Below, in pieces: positions 22,683 to 28,047 of a DNA stretch of 28,047 bases. The number at the start of each line of letters is the position of its first letter. Position 1 is the first letter of the stretch. Source of the DNA: an uncultured Collinsella sp. (GTDB taxonomy: Bacteria > Actinomycetota > Coriobacteriia > Coriobacteriales > Coriobacteriaceae); NCBI GenBank assembly GCA_958427975.1, contig CAUAEH010000025.1, positions 1 through 28,047 of the forward strand, given 5' to 3'. The notes below the pieces were generated by a model. It ran no database searches. It was not told where the DNA came from and saw only the letters and a list, made by a program, of their open reading frames with translations. The position numbers and the translations under genes are program-made.

Positions 22683-23573
22683 ATGGCAGAACAGAACAGC
22701 AAGGCCGACCGCGTCAAACTCAATCGCGAGCTCGCGCAGATGCTCAAGGGCGGCGTCATCATGGACGTTACCACGCCCGAGCAGGCACGCATCGCCGAGG
22801 AGGCAGGCGCCTGCGCCGTCATGGCCCTCGAGCGCATCCCGGCCGACATCCGTGCCGCAGGCGGCGTCTCGCGCATGAGCGACCCCAAGATGATCAAGGG
22901 CATCCAGGAGGCCGTCTCCATCCCCGTCATGGCCAAGTGCCGCATCGGTCACATCGTCGAGGCGCAGGTCCTGCAGGCCATCGAGATCGACTACATCGAC
23001 GAGTCCGAGGTTCTCTCCCCTGCCGATGACGTCTATCACATCGACAAGACCCAGTTTGACGTGCCGTTTGTCTGCGGCGCCCGTGATCTGGGCGAGGCGC
23101 TGCGCCGTGTTGCCGAAGGCGCCACGATGATTCGCACCAAGGGTGAGCCGGGTACGGGCGACGTCGTTCAGGCCGTGCGTCACATGCGCAAGATCCAAAA
23201 GCAGATCCGTGACGTTGTTGCCCTGCGCAACGACGAGCTCTTTGAGGCAGCCAAGCAACTGCAGGTTCCGGTCGAGCTGGTGCGCGAGGTCCATGCCACG
23301 GGCAAGCTTCCCGTTGTGAACTTTGCCGCCGGCGGCGTAGCGACCCCTGCCGACGCCGCGCTGATGATGCAACTGGGCGCCGAGGGCGTCTTTGTCGGCT
23401 CGGGCATCTTTAAGAGCGGCGACCCCGCCAAGCGCGCCGCTGCCATCGTCAAGGCCGTGGCAAACTTCACCGATGCCAGGCTCATCGCCGAGCTTTCGGA
23501 GGACCTGGGCGAGGCCATGGTGGGCATTAACGCCGACGAAATCGAGATTATCATGGAAGAGCGCGGGCGCTAG
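22683..23573 (+). CDS. pdxS: Pyridoxal 5'-phosphate synthase subunit PdxS
   Basis: A 296-aa (beta/alpha)8-barrel lyase that makes PLP from ribose 5-phosphate, glyceraldehyde 3-phosphate and ammonia delivered by PdxT; the complex is a dodecamer with 12 glutaminase subunits. AAGGGAG lies 5 bp before the ATG. GGVIMDVTTPEQA contains Asp28; PVMAKCRIGH gives the Schiff-base Lys85; and MIRTKGEPGTGD gives Lys153, the second swinging-arm lysine. Length and motifs are completely standard. It is 20 bp upstream of pdxT in the same operon, driven from the promoter next to the divergent regulator. Confidence 0.98.
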   Translation: MAEQNSKADRVKLNRELAQMLKGGVIMDVTTPEQARIAEEAGACAVMALERIPADIRAAGGVSRMSDPKMIKGIQEAVSIPVMAKCRIGHIVEAQVLQAIEIDYIDESEVLSPADDVYHIDKTQFDVPFVCGARDLGEALRRVAEGATMIRTKGEPGTGDVVQAVRHMRKIQKQIRDVVALRNDELFEAAKQLQVPVELVREVHATGKLPVVNFAAGGVATPADAALMMQLGAEGVFVGSGIFKSGDPAKRAAAIVKAVANFTDARLIAELSEDLGEAMVGINADEIEIIMEERGR

Positions 23574-23593
23574 TCCAGCAGAAAGGATCGCAC

Positions 23594-24181
23594 ATGAGCG
23601 ATTATGCAGACCAAACGGTTGCCGTGCTGGCGGTCCAAGGCGCTTTTGCCGAGCACGAGGCAAGACTATTCGAGCTTGGCGCACACTGTATTGAGCTGAG
23701 GCAGGCGGCTGATTTGAAGCAGGACTTTGACCGTCTGGTACTTCCCGGCGGCGAGTCTACCGTTCAAGGGAAGCTGCTTGATGAGTTGGGCATGCTCAAG
23801 GAGCTTCGTGCCCGTATCGCTGAAGGCATGCCCGTCCTGGGCACCTGCGCCGGCCTGATTCTACTGGCTCACGATCTTGCCGCCCATGACGATAAGGGCA
23901 CGCCGCGTTTGGCAACCATGGATATACTTGTCGAGCGCAATGCCTACGGCAGGCAGCTCGGCAGCTTTCGAACCAAGGGGCAGGTAGCCGGCATCGACGG
24001 TGAAGTGCCGCTGACGTTTATCCGCGCGCCCCGCATCGTTGAGGTGCACGGCGATGCCGAGGCCCTGGCCGAAGTCGATGGCCGCATCGTCGCCGCCCGC
24101 CAAGACAACCAGCTCGGCGTAACCTTCCACCCCGAACTCGACGAAGACACCCGCTTCCACGAACTGTTCCTACAAATGTAG
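23594..24181 (+). CDS. pdxT: Pyridoxal 5'-phosphate synthase glutaminase subunit PdxT
   Basis: A 195-aa class I glutamine amidotransferase that supplies ammonia to PdxS. The oxyanion motif PGGESTVQGKLL (51-62), nucleophile Cys85 (GTCAGLILL) and His179/Glu181 (TFHPEL) form the intact triad region. AAAGGA lies upstream of the ATG. No conventional T-tract terminator follows; instead a 362-bp intergenic block of large palindromes and a structured RNA-like element separates it from the convergent RGG-tailed gene. Confidence 0.98.
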   Translation: MSDYADQTVAVLAVQGAFAEHEARLFELGAHCIELRQAADLKQDFDRLVLPGGESTVQGKLLDELGMLKELRARIAEGMPVLGTCAGLILLAHDLAAHDDKGTPRLATMDILVERNAYGRQLGSFRTKGQVAGIDGEVPLTFIRAPRIVEVHGDAEALAEVDGRIVAARQDNQLGVTFHPELDEDTRFHELFLQM

Positions 24182-24204
24182 GCATCGAAATCAACAAACG
24201 AAAC

Positions 24205-24268
24205 GAGAGTGGATAATCTCCCACTTTAAGCTTGGATGCAGGCTCAAACCGGGAGATTATCCACTCTC
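24205..24268. repeat. 18-bp perfect palindromic hairpin downstream of pdxT
   Basis: GAGAGTGGATAATCTCCC at 24205-24222 pairs perfectly with 24251-24268 around a 28-nt loop, 23 nt beyond the pdxT stop. It has no T tract. It is the first of three palindromes set in a row. Confidence 0.85.
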
Positions 24269-24275
24269 ATGCTAT

Positions 24276-24333
24276 GTAGTCGTTGGAGACGTTCTTAAAC
24301 GACTAGTCAAACAAGAACGTCCCCAACGACTAC
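24276..24333. repeat. 21-bp palindromic hairpin, one mismatch
   Basis: 24276-24296 (GTAGTCGTTGGAGACGTTCTT) pairs with 24313-24333 apart from one A/C mismatch, around a 16-nt loop. Its right arm runs into the dispersed 34-nt repeat. Confidence 0.85.
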
Positions 24334-24363
24334 CAAAATAAACCTGTCCCTTTTTGGCAGGTT
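24330..24363. repeat. Dispersed 34-nt repeat, copy 2
   Basis: Exact reverse complement of 268-301. It directly follows the 21-bp hairpin and includes AACCTG/CAGGTT arms able to form a small stem around the run of T. Confidence 0.75.
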
Positions 24364-24388
24364 TTGATCAAGGCAAAGCCGATGTTTT

Positions 24389-24541
24389 GGCACCGGCAGC
24401 GAAAACCCGCCAGAGCGAGCAAGGTGCCTTGAAACGAGGCGGCATTGACCTTCTGGTCATGCCGCCGAAGTTGAAAGGCAGATTGCCGCTCTGGCGGGTT
24501 TGCAGCGTCAACTAGTTACGCGGTTCGTAGAACCGCGTAAC
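24389..24541 (+). ncRNA. Candidate structured RNA, copy 1 of a new family
   Basis: About 153 nt between convergent genes. Fold: 5' flank GGCACCGGCAGCGA; outer stem 24403-24417 with 24487-24501 (15 bp); GCAA/TTGC; TGCC/GGCA; an A/G-rich internal loop (GAAACGAG opposite CGAAGTTGAA); an inner stem GGCGGCAT/ATGCCGCC, a bulged T, then GACC-TTCT-GGTC; 3' flank GCAGCGTCAA; and a final 12-bp hairpin 24515-24526/24530-24541 with loop GTA. The same order and the same single-stranded motifs recur at 27702-27855, where the stems have other sequences. Plus orientation is preferred because the internal loops are purine-rich that way, but it is not proven. It could instead be part of the 3' ends of the flanking transcripts. 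Confidence 0.55.
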
Positions 24542-24543
24542 CC

Positions 24544-25455
24544 CTAAAAGCGGTTACCGCGGAAGCCGCCACCGTTGCGGCCGCCACGGTCGCCACCGCG
24601 ACCGCCGCGGTCGTTACCACGGTTGCCGCCGAAGCCGCCACGGTTGCCACCGCGATCGCCATAGCCGCCACGGTTGCCGCCAAAGCCGCCGCGACCGCCA
24701 CGGTCGCCGCCACGGTCACCAAAGCCGCCACGGCCGCCGCGATCGCCACCGCGACCGCCACGGTCGCCGCCACGGCCACCGCGGTCACCAAAGCCGCCAC
24801 GGCCGCCTCGATCGCCACCGCGACCGCCACGGTCGTCACGGCCGCCGCGAGGACCGCGGTCCTCGTCCAGGCCCATGGCGACAAGCGGAGCGATAACCTT
24901 ATCGAGAGCGGCCATCAGCTCGGTGGCCTCCTCGTAAGAAAGCTCGGGCAGGAGCTTCTCCTTCTTGTTGGCAAGCTCGACCAGGCCCTCAGCGGCATCC
25001 TCGGCAGCGAAGACGACGATCTTGCGCATATCGCCCTCGGCGTCGTCGATGCGGCCGACCAGATCGGCGGCCTCGGCCTCGGCCATCAGGCCATCGAGCT
25101 CACGGAGGCGCATGCCCAGCAGGTCGGACATTTCCTTCTGCTCCATCTTGGGCTTGAGGTCAAGAAGCTTGATGGCGCGCTCGATGTTCGCCATGCGCTC
25201 GGCCTTGGCCTCCTCCTCCTTGGAAATAGCAAAGCGACGGCTACGCAGCAGGCGGGCGGCCTTCTGCATCTTGTCCATCAGCTCTTCGTCATCGTAATCA
25301 ACGGCGGCCTTGACAACCTCGGCCTCCTCCTCGGCGGAAACCTCGTCAGCAGCCTCAACCTCGGCAGCTTCGGTCTCCACGGTCTCGACTGCCTCGACCT
25401 CGGCAGCCATGGTCTCGTTCTCGGTCTCGTTCATGATCTCTTCGTTCTCAGACAT
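24544..25455 (-). CDS. MarR-type winged-helix protein with acidic N-terminus and long RGG-repeat tail
   Basis: A 303-aa protein, AAGGAG before the ATG. Residues 1-60 are strongly acidic (Glu/Ala/Val-rich). Residues about 85-155 look like a MarR winged helix: IERAIKLLDLKPKMEQKEMS, DLLGMRLRELDGLMAEAEAA, DLVGRIDDAEGDMRKIVVFA. Residues 160-198 are helical. From residue 200 to the end the chain is almost only Gly, Arg and Asp with some Phe and Asn: repeats of GGDRGGRGG and RGGFGD, ending RNGGGFRGNRF. RGG tails bind RNA and G-rich nucleic acids and can drive condensates. It is not a helicase: no DEAD-box motifs occur. The tail DNA is a tandem repeat that may vary in length between strains. Convergent with pdxT. 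Confidence 0.7.
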   Translation of the reverse strand: MSENEEIMNETENETMAAEVEAVETVETEAAEVEAADEVSAEEEAEVVKAAVDYDDEELMDKMQKAARLLRSRRFAISKEEEAKAERMANIERAIKLLDLKPKMEQKEMSDLLGMRLRELDGLMAEAEAADLVGRIDDAEGDMRKIVVFAAEDAAEGLVELANKKEKLLPELSYEEATELMAALDKVIAPLVAMGLDEDRGPRGGRDDRGGRGGDRGGRGGFGDRGGRGGDRGGRGGDRGGRGGFGDRGGDRGGRGGFGGNRGGYGDRGGNRGGFGGNRGNDRGGRGGDRGGRNGGGFRGNRF

Positions 25456-25527
25456 GAGACTCCTTCTTGGCCCTCTCGGGCATCATCGCCCCATTCGCGG
25501 GGCCCGTCGCGCACTCTTTGCGCTTTA

Positions 25528-25556
25528 AACATTCATGCCTCTCGGCAAAACGTCAA
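25528..25556 (-). promoter_or_regulatory. Candidate promoter of the RGG-tailed gene
   Basis: On the minus strand TTGACG (25556-25551), 17-bp spacer, AATGTT (25533-25528), then a leader of about 65-70 nt with two short stems (GCGCA/TGCGC and GCCCC/GGGGC). The -10 is weak. The 152-bp gap to the MFS gene shows no terminator. Confidence 0.35.
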
Positions 25557-25607
25557 TTAGTTTATGGTGTCGCCATCCAATCTAGCTGCAGAATCTATGT
25601 GCACACA

Positions 25608-27023
25608 TTAATGCGACATGTGCGACTCGCGATGAGCGTACACCAGCGACGCCACGAACCCGACCACGGCAATTACAGCCGCCACACGCACGGCAGCTGC
25701 AAATCCAATCGCCTGGGCAACGTCGATCGCAGCGCCAGCGACGCTGGCAGCCGCCGCAGAACTCGAGAGCAGACCGATAAACAGCGACGGGCCAAACGAT
25801 GCGGCAATCATGTTCCACGTGTTAAGCAATGCCGTTCCGTGAGGATGTTCAGCGGCAGGCAGCGTCTCCAAACCAGCCGTTTGCGAGGGGCTCAGCACCA
25901 AACCGACTCCGGCATACACCACAACGGTCAGCGCAACGACGACGCCGATGTTCATGCTTGCCGCCGTCATCGAGATGGCAGTCTGTCCCACGGCAATCAG
26001 GGCAAAGCCGACCGGCAGCAGCGGCCATGCGCCACGGGCGTCCATCACACGTCCGCCCACAATCGAGGTCACGGCGTTGCAGGCAATCGTCGGCAAAATG
26101 AGCAGGCCCGCAATAAGTGCGGTCATGCCGTATGCGCCCTCAAAATAGAGCGGCAACAAAACGCTCATCGAGAACGTCGTCATCATCGACACCACCACAA
26201 GCAAGCACGCAGGCCAAAAACGAACGCTCGCCATGGGACGCACGTTAAGCACCGGATGCTCGAGCTTGAGCTGGCGGGCCGCAAACAGGCCGAGCAGCAC
26301 AATGGCGGCGAAAAGCGCCACAATGCCGGCAATCAGATTGGTCGAGAACTCGCCTACGGAATACACAAATGCCGTAATGTCGGCGGCGAGCAAAACAACC
26401 GACAGAATATCAAGCGTGGTGTTCGAGCGCTCTCCGACATTCTGAACAAGCTTAACGCCCGCCGCAGCGACCACAATGCCGCCCACCAGCGGCACTACGA
26501 ACACCGCCCTCCAGCCAAATAACGTGCACATAAGACCGCTAATCACGGGTCCAAACGCCGGTCCTAGCGTAATGCAGGCGCCGCCCAGGCTCAGATACAA
26601 ACCGAGCTTCTCGCGCGGGGCGCAAGACAGCACCACGTTCATCATGAGCGGAAACAAGATGCCCGATCCCGCAGCCTGCAAAATACGGCTTGGCAGCAAA
26701 ACGCTAAACGACGGAGCGACCAGACACAGAACTTCGCCGGCGACCATGCATCCGCATGCGAAAAACAGCAGTTTGCGCGTCGAGAAACGGCCGGACAGGA
26801 AGGCCATGATGGCCGTAAAGATCGACGTCACGATCATATAGCCCGAGACGAGCCACTGCGCCGTGGTGGCACTCACCGAAAAGGCTGCCATAATGTCGTG
26901 CAACGCCACATTAATGATGTTCTCGTTAAACGCGGCAACAAAGGCTGCAATATACATTACGACGAGAATCGCCGCAGTAGCCGATGGCGTTGCTTGAACT
27001 TGTTGTTGAGATTTGCTCCCCAT
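25608..27023 (-). CDS. DHA2-type major facilitator superfamily drug/proton antiporter
   Basis: A 471-aa integral membrane transporter. The ATG at 27023 has GAGGAAGGAA upstream; the frame is open to 27434 but that extension overlaps the divergent deformylase gene. About 14 hydrophobic helices can be traced, as in EmrB/QacA relatives. FNENIINVALHDIMAAFSVS, then TTAQWLVSGYMIVTSIFTAI, corresponds to the usual N-terminal block with TM1 and TM2; GRFSTRKLL is the TM2-3 loop (motif A remnant); and GPAFGPVISGLM in TM5 is the antiporter motif C. Probably exports a hydrophobic compound; the substrate is unknown. A 9-bp stem lies in its leader (27071-27097). Confidence 0.9.
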   Translation of the reverse strand: MGSKSQQQVQATPSATAAILVVMYIAAFVAAFNENIINVALHDIMAAFSVSATTAQWLVSGYMIVTSIFTAIMAFLSGRFSTRKLLFFACGCMVAGEVLCLVAPSFSVLLPSRILQAAGSGILFPLMMNVVLSCAPREKLGLYLSLGGACITLGPAFGPVISGLMCTLFGWRAVFVVPLVGGIVVAAAGVKLVQNVGERSNTTLDILSVVLLAADITAFVYSVGEFSTNLIAGIVALFAAIVLLGLFAARQLKLEHPVLNVRPMASVRFWPACLLVVVSMMTTFSMSVLLPLYFEGAYGMTALIAGLLILPTIACNAVTSIVGGRVMDARGAWPLLPVGFALIAVGQTAISMTAASMNIGVVVALTVVVYAGVGLVLSPSQTAGLETLPAAEHPHGTALLNTWNMIAASFGPSLFIGLLSSSAAAASVAGAAIDVAQAIGFAAAVRVAAVIAVVGFVASLVYAHRESHMSH

Positions 27024-27070
27024 GCATTTCCTTCCTCTTGGAACGACAGTCGCATCGCCCCAGAGGAACA

Positions 27071-27097
27071 GTCCAGGGCGAAAAATGAGCCCTAGAC
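27071..27097 (-). promoter_or_regulatory. Leader hairpin or operator upstream of the MFS gene
   Basis: GTCCAGGGC (27071-27079) pairs with GCCCTAGAC (27089-27097) with one G-U pair and a 9-nt loop containing AAAAA on the plus strand (TTTTT on the minus strand). It lies 48-74 nt before the exporter start, in the 205-bp divergent gap. It could be an operator dyad or an mRNA stem. Confidence 0.35.
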
Positions 27098-27228
27098 TTA
27101 CGCCAAACGCCGTACACGACGAATCTGGCAACATGGTCCAACGTCGAAAGATTGTAACGCGGACGCACAGCCTTCCTTCCGCGCTATTATTAAAAGTCCA
27201 CGAAAGCATAAGACATGAGGAGCCCGCC

Positions 27229-27639
27229 ATGATTAAGCCCATCATGAAATCCGAGTTCTTTTTGCGCCTGCCTTCCGAAGACGCGGGACCCGACGATGCC
27301 GTGACCGGGCAGGATCTCCTGGATACACTCCACGAGCATGAGCACGAGTGCGTGGGACTCGCCGCCAACATGATCGGCGTGCGCAAGCGCATCATCTGCG
27401 TAAAGGACGGCAACAGGACACTCCTGATGTACAACCCTCAAATTCTTGAGCAGGTCAACGCCTATCAGACGAGCGAAGGATGCCTCTCGCTGATCGGCGA
27501 GCGCCCCTGTACCCGCTATCGCCGCATTAAGGTTGAGTATTTGGACGAGAACTTTGTCCACCGCATCAAAAACTTCTCGGGCTACACCGCCGAGATCATC
27601 CAGCACGAAATCGACCATTGCTGCGGAATCGTTATTTAG
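27229..27639 (+). CDS. Divergent peptide deformylase-like protein
   Basis: A 136-aa protein with AGGAG before the ATG at 27229. The three deformylase motifs are present: GLAANMIG (43-50, motif 1), EGCLSL with metal ligand Cys85, and QHEIDH with His126, catalytic Glu127 and His130. Motif 1 normally reads GLAAxQ, where the Gln stabilises the transition state; here that position is Met48. The protein is also shorter than typical deformylases (about 150-190 aa) and ends immediately after the HEIDH helix (CCGIVI), lacking the usual C-terminal helix. It may be a paralogue with a different N-acyl substrate rather than the housekeeping enzyme. Upstream TATTAT at 27185-27190 is a possible -10. Confidence 0.8.
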   Translation: MIKPIMKSEFFLRLPSEDAGPDDAVTGQDLLDTLHEHEHECVGLAANMIGVRKRIICVKDGNRTLLMYNPQILEQVNAYQTSEGCLSLIGERPCTRYRRIKVEYLDENFVHRIKNFSGYTAEIIQHEIDHCCGIVI

Positions 27640-27701
27640 ACAGCCAAGAAAAATAACCAGCTTTGCTCCGTTAAATGCGGATCGTGATAACAATGCTGGT
27701 T

Positions 27702-27855
27702 GAGCACACGACAGCGAGCGAGCCGCATTTGCGCCAAGGTGACGCGAAATGAGAGGGCGCTGACCTTCTGGTCGCGCCCTCGAAATTGAACGTCAGATTG
27801 GTGTGAATGCGGCTCGCGCAGCGTCAAGTGGTCCGCCGTTCGGTAGAACGGCGGA
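27702..27855 (+). ncRNA. Candidate structured RNA, copy 2 of the same family
   Basis: About 154 nt. 5' flank GAGCACACGACAGCGA; outer stem 27718-27729 with 27806-27817 (12 bp); GCGCCAA/TTGGTGT; TGAC/GTCA; internal loop GAAATGAG opposite CGAAATTGAA; inner stem AGGGCGC/GCGCCCT, bulged T, GACC-TTCT-GGTC; 3' flank GCAGCGTCAA; final hairpin 27832-27841/27846-27855 with loop GGTA. Compared with copy 1 the stems differ in sequence but still pair, while the flanks, GGTG, GAAA.GAG, CGAA.TTGAA.G, CAGATTG and the GACC-TTCT-GGTC cap are kept. A further 7-bp stem (27655-27661 with 27695-27701) precedes it. It lies between the deformylase-like gene and the convergent aminotransferase. Confidence 0.55.
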
Positions 27856-27860
27856 ACTAG

Positions 27861-28047
27861 TTACGCCTGACGGTAATGGTCAAAGAAGTCGGCGAGGTCT
27901 TCAAGGGACTCTTTGAGTACTTCCATGCGCGGCAGGTACACGATGCGGAAGTGGTCGGGCTCAGCCCAGTTAAAGCCGCCGCCGCGCGTGATCAGGATCT
28001 TCTTCTCGTGCAGCAGGTCAAGGGCGAACTGCTCGTCATCGGTGATG
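27861..28047 (-). CDS. AlaA-type class I aminotransferase, C-terminal fragment
   Basis: Only the last 61 codons are in the window; the gene continues past the right edge. The translation ends LLHEKKILITRGGGFNW, then AEPDHFRIVYLPRMEVL and FFDHYRQA. GGFNWAEPDHFRIVYLP closely matches the C-terminal domain of the PLP-dependent alanine transaminase AlaA (GTAFNW..PDHFRIVTLP in E. coli as I recall it), where the Arg contacts the substrate carboxylate. It would convert pyruvate and glutamate to alanine. Its stop lies 6 nt from the final hairpin of RNA candidate copy 2. Confidence 0.8.
   Translation of the reverse strand, partial: ITDDEQFALDLLHEKKILITRGGGFNWAEPDHFRIVYLPRMEVLKESLEDLADFFDHYRQA

Noticed and set aside
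24205..24333. The palindromes after pdxT as Rho-independent terminators
   Set aside because: Neither stem is followed by a T tract on either strand, and the loops are long (28 and 16 nt).
24560..24840. Regular GC-rich short tandem repeats that could be taken for a CRISPR array or satellite
   Set aside because: The period follows codons for RGG/GGDRGG in a continuous reading frame; there are no unique spacers of constant length.

Overview
The window looks like a chromosomal segment of a high-GC anaerobic actinobacterium of the class Coriobacteriia, most likely Collinsella. This is inferred from gene content, codon use and the Coriobacteriia-type nuclease-like protein at 19678; no 16S or marker search was possible. 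I see no integrase, insertion-sequence transposase, phage structural gene, tRNA, rRNA or CRISPR array. What is unusual is the intergenic DNA, which is full of palindromes and structured elements.

Layout. Positions 1-2830 hold the tail of a BrxD-like ATPase followed by an Lhr/BrxHI-type helicase. Positions 2857-7364 are a minus-strand run: an XRE membrane regulator overlapping a DUF4097 membrane protein, a terminator, then Elp3 and a spermidine-synthase-like protein. Positions 7632-9464 encode a Trm9-like methyltransferase and TrmB, so three tRNA-modification genes lie within 6 kb. A Ski2-like/DUF3516 helicase follows (9775-12456). Then come minus-strand genes: a DUF2130 coiled-coil/nuclease-like protein, a metallophosphoesterase, a 59-aa charged protein, a HIRAN protein and a 27-aa holin-like membrane peptide. 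An alcohol/aldehyde dehydrogenase operon (16010-18618) is divergent from a reverse rubrerythrin (18875-19435), and a Rex-like palindrome precedes the dehydrogenases. A nuclease-like hypothetical gene (19678-20805) sits between two copies of a 123-bp palindrome. PdxR is divergent from pdxST (21101-24181), giving a complete DXP-independent vitamin B6 module with a visible promoter and direct-repeat operator. The window ends with a MarR-fold protein carrying a long RGG tail, a DHA2-type MFS exporter, a divergent peptide deformylase and the end of an AlaA-type aminotransferase.

The strongest candidates for something undescribed are these. (1) Two copies of a roughly 150-nt structured RNA-like element at 24389-24541 and 27702-27855 share motifs and architecture while their helices differ by compensatory changes; both lie between convergent genes. 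(2) Three copies of a palindromic element, each exactly 123 nt, carry stop codons in all three frames at both ends; two supply the stop codon of a neighbouring gene. (3) Elp3 and a Trm9-like methyltransferase lie close together, suggesting a bacterial mcm5U34-type wobble modification pathway. (4) A MarR-type winged-helix protein ends in about 100 residues of RGG repeats. All functions are read from motifs by eye and no database search was run.
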